This document shows, one piece after another, positions 8,583 to 18,131 of a DNA stretch of 64,000 nt. Source of the DNA: Actinomycetes bacterium (lineage in GTDB: Bacteria; Actinomycetota; Acidimicrobiia; Acidimicrobiales; Acidimicrobiaceae). The stretch's first letter is position 1. The number at the start of each line of letters is the position of its first letter. The stretch spans positions 1 through 64,000 of the forward strand of contig JAKAQR010000005.1 in NCBI GenBank assembly GCA_021819725.1, read 5' to 3'. The notes beneath the pieces were generated by a model that was not told the DNA's origin, made no database searches, and saw nothing but the letters and a program-made list of their open reading frames with translations. A program made the position numbers and the translations under genes.

Positions 8583-11500
8583 CGTCCATCCGCCTCAAGA
8601 TCGCCCTCGATACCGACAATTGTTCTACGCAGATCGGATACTCGCTCAGGCGACGCCACCCACATACCGCGTTCATGCGCCTCAAGCAGTCGCTCGCAGA
8701 TCGAGACCAACGCCGTTGGGTTCACCTTGGCAAGAAAGGCACGTCGGTTCGTATCCTTGACATAGCTATCGTGCACGGAGTCATACATCCAATCCTTAGC
8801 GACGTGCGCGGTTGCGTCATAGCCAAAGAGGTAATCAACCGTGGCCGCCATCTCGAAGGCGCCCTTGTAGCCATGGGTCATCATCGCATCGAGCCACTTC
8901 GGGTTTAACACCCGTGAGCGCACGACTCTTGCCGCCTCCTCCTCGATTCCCCGTACCCTTGGTCGCTGCGGGTCAGCGGAGTCACCAAAATATCCCTCCA
9001 CATCACGTGCTCCTAGCGCCCTGGCCGCCGCAACCATACCGCCGTGATCCTGAAGGTAGTCATCGGAGTCAAAAATGTCATGTTCTCGATTGTCCTGTGC
9101 CTTATACGCCACCTCAAGCGTCTCAAGTCGCCGTTCAAGTAGGTGGCGGTTCGGCACTCCATGACCACTACGGGAGTAGCTAAACCCACTCCACGTCAAG
9201 TAGACCTCGGAAAGGTCGGCATCATCATGCCAGGATCGACTCTCAAGCAGCGGCAGGATGCCAGACCCATACGAACGTGGCGAGGGTCCAAAAATTCTCT
9301 CGGTGACCCCGGCCTGGGCGACGGGATTGAGTGCACCTTCCGAGGTCTCTTTTGCCACAAGCTCGAACGCCTCATCGAGTAGGTCAATCGCCCCTGGAAA
9401 GGCATCTCGAAAGAAGCCAGAGATACGACAGGTAACATCCACCCTCGGTCGACCGAGCTCCTCGATCGGCACCGCATGCAGCCCACGGACACGGTGTGAA
9501 ATCGGATCCCACTCCGGTCGGACGCCCAACAACGCCAGGACAGTCGAGATGTCGTCTCCTCCCGTGCGCATGGCTGCTGTACCCCAGAGTACGACACCGA
9601 TGCTCCTCGGATACCGGCCCCCGTGCTCGTCCGAGAACCGCGAGACCATCGCTTCAGCCAAGCGTTGGCCAGTGAGAAAGGAGATCTGGGTCGGCAATGA
9701 GCGTGGATCAACCGAATAAAAGTTTCTACCTGTTGGCAACGCGTGTGCCATCCCCCGCGTCGGTGCGCCCGAGGGCCCGGCAGCGATCGCCTGACCGCTG
9801 AGTACGGCCAAGACCGCATCAAGTTCTCCGGTGGTCGCCGCCAAGTTTGGCACCAACACCGAGCCAACCCAGTGCAGCACCTTCCTCAGTTCTTCACCAA
9901 GGGGGTAGCCAAGCCCAAGGGAACGACAAAACTCACCATCATCGAAGATCGCCATATCGAAGTCGTGATCAGCGTAGGCCCAGAGCAGCTCGGTCACCCG
10001 TTCGTCATCCTCATCCACCTCGAGCCGCGTTGGATCCTCTGACCCACCGGCGACCAGTGGCCGCAAGGCTCCAGCATCGAGCTGTGGCATTCGCGTGATG
10101 GCCACCAACATATCGATCAGTGCCTGGCCAACTGGCGGTTGACCGAGGATATGGAGCCCACCGCGAATGAGGGAGTCTTTGAGTTCGCAGAGATACCCGT
10201 CGACATGCAACAGAAAGTCATCGAAGAGATCCTGTTCCACGCTCGGCGTATCGGTCACGCCCATATCCTCGTGGAGGCGGGCGGCTTCGATGAGGTCCCA
10301 GATCTGTGAACGAATGGCTGGCAGCTTCTCAGGGTCGAGCGCACTGATCCGCTGGTGTTCATCCATCAACATCTCCAGTCGTGCAAGGTCACCGTAACTC
10401 TCTGCTCGCGTCATCGGAGGCACTAGATGGCCAACGAGGACGGCGTGGGTGCGCCGTTTTGCCTGCGTTCCTTCCCCAGGGTCGTTGATCACGAAGGGAT
10501 AGACCACCGGCAACGCCCCAAGAATGGTGTCGGGATAACAGGTCGGGCCCATCCCAACGGACTTACCGGGAAGCCATTCAGCGGTCCCGTGTTTGCCCAG
10601 ATGACAGAGCGCATCGACATCAGCGATGGACTCCAACCAGTAATAAAAGGCGAGATAGTGATGGGTTGGGGGTAGCTCAGGTGAGTGATAGATCGCAATC
10701 GGGTTCTCGCCATAGCCTCGCGGAGGCTGGATCGCAACCGTCACGTTACCAAACTGCAACGCAGGGAAAACCAGGTGATCATCCTGGAGATAGATGGAGC
10801 CAGGAGGTGGCCCCCAACTCGCGGTCACGGCCGTCTGGAGCTCGTGCGGCAGGGTGTGGAACCAGTTGGTGTAGACATCGACCGGGAGAGCAATCCCACC
10901 ACCCGCTCGCACAGCAGGGTGCTCGTAGTCGATCAGATCGCCAAGATGAGCCATGAGTGCATCCGCATCCTCAGGTAATCCAACAATCTGATACCCCTCT
11001 TGGAGCATCCGACGGGCAAGAACCATCAGGCTCGCCGGAGTGTCGAGACCGACAGCATTGCCAAGTCGCGAACGCTTGGTTGGATACGCCGAGAGCACGA
11101 TAGCGATCCGCTTATCCGCATTCTCCTTGCGTCGAAGACGGACAAGGCGAAGCGTCAGATCCATCAACCGTTGGGTGCGCTCGTGATCGAGGCGATAGGC
11201 ACTGATGCTCGCGCCAAACCCCTCATCCTCGTCGATCAACTCCTTGAAGGCGATGGGTACGGTGATGATCCGGCCGTCAAACTCTGGCATAGCGATGTTC
11301 ATTGCTACGTCAATAGGACGGAGCCCCGCTTGGCTCTCTTCCCATAGCGATCGTGGCATCGTCGCAATGAGTGCCTGCAACACCGGAACACCGAGATCAG
11401 CAAGTCCACCAGCCTCCCAGGCCAGTGCATCAGCGTGACCGGCGGCAAGGACCGTTGCCAAGATGACATCAGGCGGTGTCGCATTGATCAGCTCGACAAC

Positions 11501-12121
11501 CGAGGGTTCACCCTCGCCAACACGCAGCGAGTAGGCGTAGTAGACGTCGATAGCCATGCGGTTCTCAACCGCAACGTCGACAAGGTCCTGGACAAAGGAT
11601 AGGTTTCCGGAGATCACATGGGCCCGATAGATGATCACCGCGACACGGCCAACGGGTTCATCAGCAGACGCACGCATGAGACAACCAAAGGCTGGCACCT
11701 CTTCGAGCGCAGCAAAGCCGTAGCCGGTCCTGGTAACGGTGTCGGAGAGGAAGCGAACGAAGTTCTCAAGGTTGGCCACTCCACCTTCGACCAGGTAACG
11801 GAAACCCTCTTCCCAGATACCTGCAGACACCGTGGAGGCCTCCATCATCTCCCGGTCAGGTGCGTTATCTCCGGGATAGCTCACCAAAGGGACGCCACGC
11901 TGGCGGCAACGAGCGCTAATCTGGAGAAACCATCGACTCGCCTGGGCGCCACCAAGGAGGCGGACAACAACGATGCGCGCATGATCGATGAGATCATTGA
12001 CCTCAGTTAACGCTTCGATCTGGCGCACGACCAGTCCAAAGTCCTCCCCGAGATCCTCCCAGACACTGCGCAAGGCCAAGACCTCGGTATCCGCATTGGT
12101 CAGATAGACAAACTTCTCCAC
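8579..12121 (-). CDS. cobN: Cobaltochelatase large subunit CobN
   Basis: CobN binds hydrogenobyrinic acid a,c-diamide and receives cobalt in the late-insertion pathway. The roughly 1180-residue length and the CobN/BchH block LGKHGTAEWLPGKSVG followed by GPTCYPDTILG and YPFVINDPGEG are characteristic. I place the start at the GTG at 12121 (MEKFVYLTNADTEVLALRS) because GGAGGAA sits just upstream and the protein then begins like other CobN proteins; the frame stays open back to 12178. It lies 65 bp after cobQ and overlaps the chelatase ATPase gene, so cobQ-cobN-ATPase form one operon. Confidence 0.92.
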   Translation of the reverse strand: MEKFVYLTNADTEVLALRSVWEDLGEDFGLVVRQIEALTEVNDLIDHARIVVVRLLGGAQASRWFLQISARCRQRGVPLVSYPGDNAPDREMMEASTVSAGIWEEGFRYLVEGGVANLENFVRFLSDTVTRTGYGFAALEEVPAFGCLMRASADEPVGRVAVIIYRAHVISGNLSFVQDLVDVAVENRMAIDVYYAYSLRVGEGEPSVVELINATPPDVILATVLAAGHADALAWEAGGLADLGVPVLQALIATMPRSLWEESQAGLRPIDVAMNIAMPEFDGRIITVPIAFKELIDEDEGFGASISAYRLDHERTQRLMDLTLRLVRLRRKENADKRIAIVLSAYPTKRSRLGNAVGLDTPASLMVLARRMLQEGYQIVGLPEDADALMAHLGDLIDYEHPAVRAGGGIALPVDVYTNWFHTLPHELQTAVTASWGPPPGSIYLQDDHLVFPALQFGNVTVAIQPPRGYGENPIAIYHSPELPPTHHYLAFYYWLESIADVDALCHLGKHGTAEWLPGKSVGMGPTCYPDTILGALPVVYPFVINDPGEGTQAKRRTHAVLVGHLVPPMTRAESYGDLARLEMLMDEHQRISALDPEKLPAIRSQIWDLIEAARLHEDMGVTDTPSVEQDLFDDFLLHVDGYLCELKDSLIRGGLHILGQPPVGQALIDMLVAITRMPQLDAGALRPLVAGGSEDPTRLEVDEDDERVTELLWAYADHDFDMAIFDDGEFCRSLGLGYPLGEELRKVLHWVGSVLVPNLAATTGELDAVLAVLSGQAIAAGPSGAPTRGMAHALPTGRNFYSVDPRSLPTQISFLTGQRLAEAMVSRFSDEHGGRYPRSIGVVLWGTAAMRTGGDDISTVLALLGVRPEWDPISHRVRGLHAVPIEELGRPRVDVTCRISGFFRDAFPGAIDLLDEAFELVAKETSEGALNPVAQAGVTERIFGPSPRSYGSGILPLLESRSWHDDADLSEVYLTWSGFSYSRSGHGVPNRHLLERRLETLEVAYKAQDNREHDIFDSDDYLQDHGGMVAAARALGARDVEGYFGDSADPQRPRVRGIEEEAARVVRSRVLNPKWLDAMMTHGYKGAFEMAATVDYLFGYDATAHVAKDWMYDSVHDSYVKDTNRRAFLAKVNPTALVSICERLLEAHERGMWVASPERVSDLRRTIVGIEGDLEADGR

Positions 12122-12186
12122 ACATTCCTCCCGCTGGGCCTTCGCATCGCCTCGTGAGTACCGGCCCGACCCGGCCACAGCACAGG

Positions 12187-13719
12187 TTAGCCGCCGAGCC
12201 TCTCGAGTCCTAGAAGCTGAGCGACATCAAGGTGTGCGCCAACGACCTCACCAAGATGGTCAAGACTTCTCTCCACGAACTCATCAAAGTGCAGCTGGCT
12301 CGCAAAGGAACGCCCACGGGCGCGAGCGACCGCTGTGAGAAATGGTGATCGCAGACGATCCGCGTCGAAGAGTCCATGGAGCGTGGTGCCATAGATCTGG
12401 CCATCTCGACAGCTACCCTCTCGTATCGTCGCTTCCCCCTCGCGGGGATCAGGACTGGCTAACATGAAAAACGGATCCCCCTCAGCGACGACACGCCCAT
12501 GGTGGATCTGATAGCCGACCACCTGTGCTTGCCCGAAGCAAGGTGCTGTTCCAACCACATTGGTCAGCACCTTCTCTGCCTCGAAGACCACCTGTGCGCG
12601 CAGGAGGCCGAGGCCGTTGACGCGACCAATCCCCGATTCGATCGGATCCTCGATCTGGTCGGCGAGCATCTGGTAACCACCGCAAATACCGAGTAGCCAG
12701 CAGCCCTGACCGATGGCGTGTTCGAGCTGGGGTACAAATCCAGCGGAGCGCAACCACGAAAGAGCGGTGACCGTTGCCTTCGTGCCGGGCAGCACTACGA
12801 GATCTGCGTCGGCAAGATCCTCGGGGCGACGAACAAAACGAAGATCGACATCCGGCTCCAGCACGAGTGGATCAAAATCGGTGTAGTTGGCCAGATAGGG
12901 CAACTCCACCACGCGCACCCGGATCGGAGCCTCACTCCTCTGTCGACTCCCAAGCCCATCCCTTCCCGACGGACTCCATTGGGTGACCCCAAGATTGATG
13001 GCATCCTCACCTGGCAGGTACCCATCAATAATGGGGAGGTTGCCGAACCACCGGGTACCAAGCCGTCGAGTCAATACGTCGATACCGGGCTGAAGAATGC
13101 CTCCATCACCTCTGACACGGTTGATCACAAAACCCCGCAACAGCCTTCGATACTCCTCTGGCACGAGCGTGTAGTGGCCGTAGATCGACGCAAAGACACC
13201 ACCCGGCTCCAGGTCACCTACCAAGACCGTCTCAAGCCCCACCGCTTGGGCAAACCGAAGATTAGCCAAATCCCCCTCGAGAAGGTTGATCTCAGCGGCG
13301 GAGCCCGCGCCCTCTGCGATGATCAGTTCATGGCTCGTGCTCAGCTCTTCGAAGGCCTCGACGACGGTCGCGAGTAGTTCTCGCTTGGTCGCTATCCATC
13401 GGCCACTGGCGATCTCGCCAACTGGATGACCGCGGACGATCAACTGTGATCGTTGCTGGGCCGTTGGCTTGATCAACACTGGGTTCATCGTCACGCTGAG
13501 ATCAACCCCGGCCGCTCGTGCCTGGACTGCCTGGGCTCGAGCAACCTCCCCACCCTCGATCGTAACAGCGGAGTTCAACGCCATATTTTGACCTTTGAAT
13601 GGTGCGGCAGAGATCCCTTGCTGGCGACACCAACGCAAGAGACCCGTCACCACCAGTGACTTACCTACATTGGAGCCGGTACCGGCGATCAACACACCTC
13701 GGGCATGAGAACTCCTCAC
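12187..13719 (-). CDS. cobQ: Cobyric acid synthase
   Basis: CobQ/CbiP amidates the b, d, e and g side chains of adenosylcobyrinate diamide using glutamine and ATP. The N-terminal dethiobiotin-synthetase-like ATPase domain begins VLIAGTGSNVGKSLVVTGLL, followed by FKGQNMALNS and ARAQAVQARAAG. The C-terminal glutamine amidotransferase domain has the Cys nucleophile in LLGICGGYQML and a His in TTLHGLFD. At 510 residues it is of normal length. The GTG start has GAGG five bases upstream. The 162-bp gap to the preceding hyf-like operon contains a GGGCGA/TCGCCC hairpin (13846-13863) without a U-run and no B12 box that I can see. Confidence 0.93.
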   Translation of the reverse strand: MRSSHARGVLIAGTGSNVGKSLVVTGLLRWCRQQGISAAPFKGQNMALNSAVTIEGGEVARAQAVQARAAGVDLSVTMNPVLIKPTAQQRSQLIVRGHPVGEIASGRWIATKRELLATVVEAFEELSTSHELIIAEGAGSAAEINLLEGDLANLRFAQAVGLETVLVGDLEPGGVFASIYGHYTLVPEEYRRLLRGFVINRVRGDGGILQPGIDVLTRRLGTRWFGNLPIIDGYLPGEDAINLGVTQWSPSGRDGLGSRQRSEAPIRVRVVELPYLANYTDFDPLVLEPDVDLRFVRRPEDLADADLVVLPGTKATVTALSWLRSAGFVPQLEHAIGQGCWLLGICGGYQMLADQIEDPIESGIGRVNGLGLLRAQVVFEAEKVLTNVVGTAPCFGQAQVVGYQIHHGRVVAEGDPFFMLASPDPREGEATIREGSCRDGQIYGTTLHGLFDADRLRSPFLTAVARARGRSFASQLHFDEFVERSLDHLGEVVGAHLDVAQLLGLERLGG

Positions 13720-13881
13720 GACAACCTCATCAGCAAAACCCGAGCCTCAGTCGGGATGGGTCACTCATCTGGGGAAGGAGGGTGTCAAGGGTAACATCAT
13801 CGCCCAGTGTAAACGCAGAGCGATCGGGTTCGTTGGTCGCTACCGGGGCGACGGCGCTCGCCCAACGCAAGAGCGAGTGGA

Positions 13882-15855
13882 TCAGTGCACGAAGATCGCG
13901 ATCATCGCAATCAGGAACAGAATGAGTAGATAACTCAGATACACGTTGAGCTGACCTCCCTGAAGTGGACTCAGCAAGCGGGCGAGCCGGTTGACACCCC
14001 CACGCAACGACTGGATCAAACCAGCTCCAAGAATCGGAGCCTCCCTGGCGTGGTAGGTGGCCTGCTCGAGTACATAACCCTGGTCACGGTAGGTGCGCTC
14101 CGATGATGTCTTCGGCCGATAGAGGAACGAATAGACGGTGCGCAACGGATTAGAGAAACCAAAAGCGGTGGTCGCACTCGACACCAAGTCCACTGTCTCT
14201 CCACCACTCCAGGGCGATACACGACGCGGTCTTGATCGCCGTAGTGCCAAGGCGACCGGCACACACGCAAAGAGTACCCCGACGATCACAAACTTGACCG
14301 GCGAGATGAAGGCAAAGCCAGCCGACAGAGGAACGATCAATAGCCCATTCACGAGCGCCTTCGCGCTCTCGGGATCTGGCCATGAGGCGCGCCACATCAA
14401 TGGCTCCCAGAACACGAGGCTGATGGCTCCAGCGAGATTCGCTAGCCCGAGGACTAGTACCGCGAGTCGGTGACCGACGGTGACCGACCTACCTGGCCGC
14501 CTCGCACCGAGTAGTCCTATGCCATAGAGTTTGACGAACGTGGCCAGACTCAGCGCCGCTGAGAGCGCAAGTCCCGCCCCCACCAAAATCAGCGTCGTCC
14601 GCCCAGCCAAGGAGACAAGCGTGAAGTCATGGAAAAGTGCCTCAAAGAGAAGCCACTCGGTGACGAACCCCATCGCTGGCGGCATAGCCGAAAGGCTCAT
14701 CGATGCGATCAGACCTCCGACGCCAACCGTCCATGGGTACTCGTGTCCAAGACCGGTTTGGATGATCCGATGGTTCCCATCGCGCTCCTTCTTGACTGAT
14801 GCCGCAAGAAAGAGGCTTGCCTTTGCAAGGCTATGGCCCATCAAGTGCAGGATTCCGATCAACCAGCAGAGTCCGGCAAGCTCTTGCTGCCCTCCCGCTT
14901 GAAAAATCAGTGCTGCCCCAAGCGCCCCAATGGCGATGCCCGCGTTTTCGACCCCAGACAAGGAGAGCAGTCGACGCCAATCTCGTTGCTGAAAAGCGTA
15001 GAGAATAGCCATGATCGCCGAGAGCATGCCAAGAGCTGCGACCGTCACCCCGAGGAATAGCGTCGAGCTCGCGTGAACGGGCAACCATCGCAGCAACGCG
15101 CGGCCCAAGGCGAAGTACGCGGTGTTGAGAATGAGCGATGAAAGGACAGCACCGGTCGGTCCATCCGCAGACCCGTACGCCTCTGCCACCCATGCATACA
15201 GCGGCGCGACCCCCAGCTTGGCTCCAAAACCCACCAGGAATAGCAGCCCGATAATGGAGGAGACCACAACGCCGCGCGCGGCCCAGTCGCCTCGGAAATC
15301 GGCGAATCCAAGGTGTGGCCCCAACAGGGCAACCGCCATGATCAGAGCGACACTGCCGACCTCAAGCAGTGCCAACATCGTCAATGTCGCCTTCGAACCG
15401 TTCATATCGGATCGGTTGGAAAGGATCATCACCGCTCCACCCAGACTCATGAGCTCCCAGCCCACGATCATTGAGGCACCATTGTTCAACCCAGCAAGAC
15501 AGAGTACACCAAGCAATGCAATCGCGACACCAAGTGACCACCAACCGCCCTGGTTGTGGCGTACCGCGACCGCCAACGCAACAGCCAACCAAGCGGGAGC
15601 CAAGATCAGTAGCGCCGCGGTATCCATACGCCACACCAGTGGCTGATTCTCTAGCACGAACAGATGCAGCGAGCTCGTTCCGCTAGGCAGGCCAACGATA
15701 TCGGCGACCAACGCTACGAGCACGCCAACCAACACCACCTTATGCGCAAGCGCTGGCATCCAGGAAGAGAGGCGCACGAGATGAAGGCCAACGCTCAGAA
15801 TCAACAGGGTTGCAGCAATCGCCATGCCAAGGGTGGCCACCTGGGGGACGCTCAT
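13882..15855 (-). CDS. HyfB/HycC-like proton-translocating antiporter subunit of an Ehr-like complex
   Basis: This 657-residue polytopic protein (about 16 hydrophobic segments) belongs to the NuoL/M/N-HyfB antiporter family. It shows the conserved Glu in IVGWELMSLGG (TM5-like) and Lys in GFGAKLGVAPLYAWVAEAY (TM7-like), then GHSLAKASLFLAASV. These residues form the proton path in complex I relatives. The ATG at 15855 overlaps the stop of the upstream ferredoxin-NuoB gene (TGATG). Length and context resemble Rv0083 of M. tuberculosis. It is the last gene of the six-gene operon. Confidence 0.85.
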   Translation of the reverse strand: MSVPQVATLGMAIAATLLILSVGLHLVRLSSWMPALAHKVVLVGVLVALVADIVGLPSGTSSLHLFVLENQPLVWRMDTAALLILAPAWLAVALAVAVRHNQGGWWSLGVAIALLGVLCLAGLNNGASMIVGWELMSLGGAVMILSNRSDMNGSKATLTMLALLEVGSVALIMAVALLGPHLGFADFRGDWAARGVVVSSIIGLLFLVGFGAKLGVAPLYAWVAEAYGSADGPTGAVLSSLILNTAYFALGRALLRWLPVHASSTLFLGVTVAALGMLSAIMAILYAFQQRDWRRLLSLSGVENAGIAIGALGAALIFQAGGQQELAGLCWLIGILHLMGHSLAKASLFLAASVKKERDGNHRIIQTGLGHEYPWTVGVGGLIASMSLSAMPPAMGFVTEWLLFEALFHDFTLVSLAGRTTLILVGAGLALSAALSLATFVKLYGIGLLGARRPGRSVTVGHRLAVLVLGLANLAGAISLVFWEPLMWRASWPDPESAKALVNGLLIVPLSAGFAFISPVKFVIVGVLFACVPVALALRRSRPRRVSPWSGGETVDLVSSATTAFGFSNPLRTVYSFLYRPKTSSERTYRDQGYVLEQATYHAREAPILGAGLIQSLRGGVNRLARLLSPLQGGQLNVYLSYLLILFLIAMIAIFVH

Positions 15856-16604
15856 CAAGATCTCCCCACAAGCGCGAGCAGTGCATCAGTGATGACCGCC
15901 GGATGTGGTGGGCAACCGGGGAGCCACAGATCGACCGGAACAACCCCACCGAGACCACGGCGTGCGTTGTAGCCACCTCCGTTGGTTCCTCCTGAGATCG
16001 CACAGACACCCGTAGCGATAACGTACTTCGGTCCCGGCATTGCCTCATACGTCGAGACCAGAGGGTCATACATGGGACTCGTCACCGGCCCTGTGACTAA
16101 CAACACATCCGCAAATCGTGGCGATGGGGTGAAAAACACACCAAATCGATGCAAGTTGTAGTAGGGGTTATCGAGCGCAGCGATCTCTGATTCACACCCA
16201 TTGCACGAGCCACAGTCGATATGGCGAACAAAAAGACTTTTACGCAACCGCCGCTGCTCTTTCGTCGGTTGTAACGTGGGGGAAGCGACCTCAACGTTGT
16301 GTCGACGGCGCAGCGCATCTCGATCACTGTTCGCTCGGGTCAGACTGGTCGGACGTGTCAGGGCCTCAAGCGGGCACACCTCAACGCACAGATTGCAGTC
16401 GATACAGGCGCCATGGTCGAGCTCTACCACACCATCATCGATCATGATCGCCTCCGTTGGACAACTTTGCGCACACCGATCGCAACCCTCTGGACAACGA
16501 TCGGTGGCAGGCACCGGCAGGCCTCTCATCCCAGAGACTTCGTCGAGTGGCCATCCGACAGTCTTTACTCCACCTCGAAGTCCACGATAGGTCCATACCG
16601 ACAC
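15855..16604 (-). CDS. Fusion of a 2x[4Fe-4S] ferredoxin with a NuoB/HycG-like small subunit
   Basis: The N-terminal part (about residues 30-90) has two ferredoxin motifs, CPEGCDRCAQSCP (first spacing Cx3C, otherwise canonical) and CIDCNLCVEVCP. The C-terminal part (about 125-249) is NuoB/HycG-like, with CGSCNGCE, GVCAISGG and LPGCPPHP supplying the proximal [4Fe-4S] ligands. The protein thus joins what HycF and HycG do in formate hydrogenlyase: moving electrons between a soluble donor or acceptor and the membrane arm. The GTG start is preceded by AGGAGG. It lies 12 bp after the large subunit gene and overlaps the HyfB-like gene. Confidence 0.87.
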   Translation of the reverse strand: MSVWTYRGLRGGVKTVGWPLDEVSGMRGLPVPATDRCPEGCDRCAQSCPTEAIMIDDGVVELDHGACIDCNLCVEVCPLEALTRPTSLTRANSDRDALRRRHNVEVASPTLQPTKEQRRLRKSLFVRHIDCGSCNGCESEIAALDNPYYNLHRFGVFFTPSPRFADVLLVTGPVTSPMYDPLVSTYEAMPGPKYVIATGVCAISGGTNGGGYNARRGLGGVVPVDLWLPGCPPHPAVITDALLALVGRS

Positions 16605-16616
16605 CGGTTCTACCTC

Positions 16617-18131
16617 CTATCGATCATTCCCGGCCAACGAAAGACCAAAGCTGGCTTCGTTGATCGCGTAATCCATCATGTTGGTTCCATCAACGGTATA
16701 GGGAAAGACACGCCAGTTCGAGAAGGATGGCTCCTTGATCTTCACTCTCGAAAGGCATCCGCCATCACCATAGACCACATAGATCAGAGTCCCGCGAGTA
16801 GCCTCTACCCAACCCATCCCGCGAAAAGCCTCCATCGAGCCCCTGCGATCATCGGCAACCAGCACCGGACCATCCTCAAGCTGGGTGAGCACCTGGCCCA
16901 GGATGGCAAAGGAGGCAAAAATCTCATACTCTCGGATCAGCGCTCGGGCTCTTGCGTCGCCCATTGTTGCATCCGGCACTGCAAAGTGGTACCGTTCGTA
17001 ACCGCTGTAGGGATGGTCGCGGCGAAGATCGCGATCAAGCCCGCTCGCTCTCTCTATCGGACCAGTGGCCCCCTGAGCGAGCGCGACTTGTGCGCTGAGC
17101 ATGCCAGTGGTCTCAAGTCGATCAAGATAGCTCCGTGTTCGGGCTAAGGCAGCGAGGTAGGTACGCGCGTGCTCCTCCAATTCGGTCAAGACATCCCCAA
17201 CTCCATCGGTTACAAGATCGCGGCGCAACCCACCTGGCACAATCAGACCACGAAGGAAGCGACCTCCGCTCAGCCGAGCGTTGAGCTGTTTGACAAGCTC
17301 TGCCAGATAGTGTCCCTCGGCATCGGCCACCTTCAACGTCGTCAACTTCGACAACAGGCCGAAGTACTGTAGATGGTTATACAATCGTTCTAGCTCAGCA
17401 AGGAAGACACGCAGCTGCTGTGCTCGGGTCGAGACCTCGAGTTGGAGTGCATCTTCACAGGCGAGCGCGAACGCGAGTGCATGAGCCACGCTATCAATGC
17501 CCGAGACGCGTTCTGCGAGCAATGATCCGGCCTGGATCGGCCTCCCTTCAAACCGAGTCTCCATACCTCGGTGTTTGTAGAAAAGTCTGGTCTCCAAGTG
17601 AACGATACCCTCGCCCGCGTAGGAGAAGGTAAAGCTCCCGGACTCGACCACATCTGCACGAACAGGACCGAAACGTAGCTGTTGTAGGTCATCACCCCCA
17701 ACCGCTGGCATATCCATTGGCGCTGGCGAAAACGCAAACGGATCAGAGTAGTTCCCATCTAGTCCGAGAAATCCATCTGGGGCATGAGAACCCCCATGCA
17801 AGACGAACCGCCGTTGATCAGGCGATCCCTCGAACCGGATCCCATAGAGATCAGCGATTTCGCGTTCATAGGAGCCCGCCAAAGGGATGAGCACAGCCAA
17901 TGATGGTACACTTGAGCCAGGTGCTACCAGCAGTCTCCACAACTTGAAGGGTTCACGCTGTCCACCACTGGCGAGATAGCTCAACTCGATCCCCTCTGGA
18001 GCTCGACGTGCCCAGATCGCCTGCAAGCGCCGATAGGTGCGTGGCGTTTGCTCCGGATCAACAGCGAGTTCGGAGAGGAGTGAGACAAGTTCACCGGGCT
18101 CATCAATAGAGATCTCATGCCACGCACTCAT
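16617..18131 (-). CDS. HycE/HyfG-like large subunit lacking [NiFe] cysteines
   Basis: This 504-residue protein has a NuoC-like N-terminal domain (about 1-170, with ELSYLASG and REIADLYGIRFEGSP) and a NuoD/[NiFe]-large-subunit-like remainder. The first nickel-binding motif (RxCGxC...H in hydrogenases) reads RVSGIDSVAH, with Ser and Asp at the cysteine positions. The C-terminal DPCxxC motif is also absent; the protein ends MMDYAINEASFGLSLAGNDR. It therefore cannot hold a [NiFe] site and matches Ehr-type complexes that link complex I and group 4 hydrogenases. The start at 18131 overlaps the upstream stop (TGATG); an upstream extension to 18194 lies inside the previous gene. Confidence 0.85.
   Translation of the reverse strand: MSAWHEISIDEPGELVSLLSELAVDPEQTPRTYRRLQAIWARRAPEGIELSYLASGGQREPFKLWRLLVAPGSSVPSLAVLIPLAGSYEREIADLYGIRFEGSPDQRRFVLHGGSHAPDGFLGLDGNYSDPFAFSPAPMDMPAVGGDDLQQLRFGPVRADVVESGSFTFSYAGEGIVHLETRLFYKHRGMETRFEGRPIQAGSLLAERVSGIDSVAHALAFALACEDALQLEVSTRAQQLRVFLAELERLYNHLQYFGLLSKLTTLKVADAEGHYLAELVKQLNARLSGGRFLRGLIVPGGLRRDLVTDGVGDVLTELEEHARTYLAALARTRSYLDRLETTGMLSAQVALAQGATGPIERASGLDRDLRRDHPYSGYERYHFAVPDATMGDARARALIREYEIFASFAILGQVLTQLEDGPVLVADDRRGSMEAFRGMGWVEATRGTLIYVVYGDGGCLSRVKIKEPSFSNWRVFPYTVDGTNMMDYAINEASFGLSLAGNDR

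Noticed and set aside
13720..13881. Cobalamin riboswitch upstream of cobQ
   Set aside because: Gap is too short and I find no B12-box-like sequence; only a GC-rich hairpin without U-run.
16299..17147. 282-residue frame on the plus strand across the NuoB-like and large-subunit genes
   Set aside because: Runs antisense to two strongly supported genes, crosses their boundary and has no family sequence.
16617..18131. [NiFe]-hydrogenase large subunit
   Set aside because: None of the four nickel-binding cysteines is present, so it is called an Ehr-like large subunit instead.
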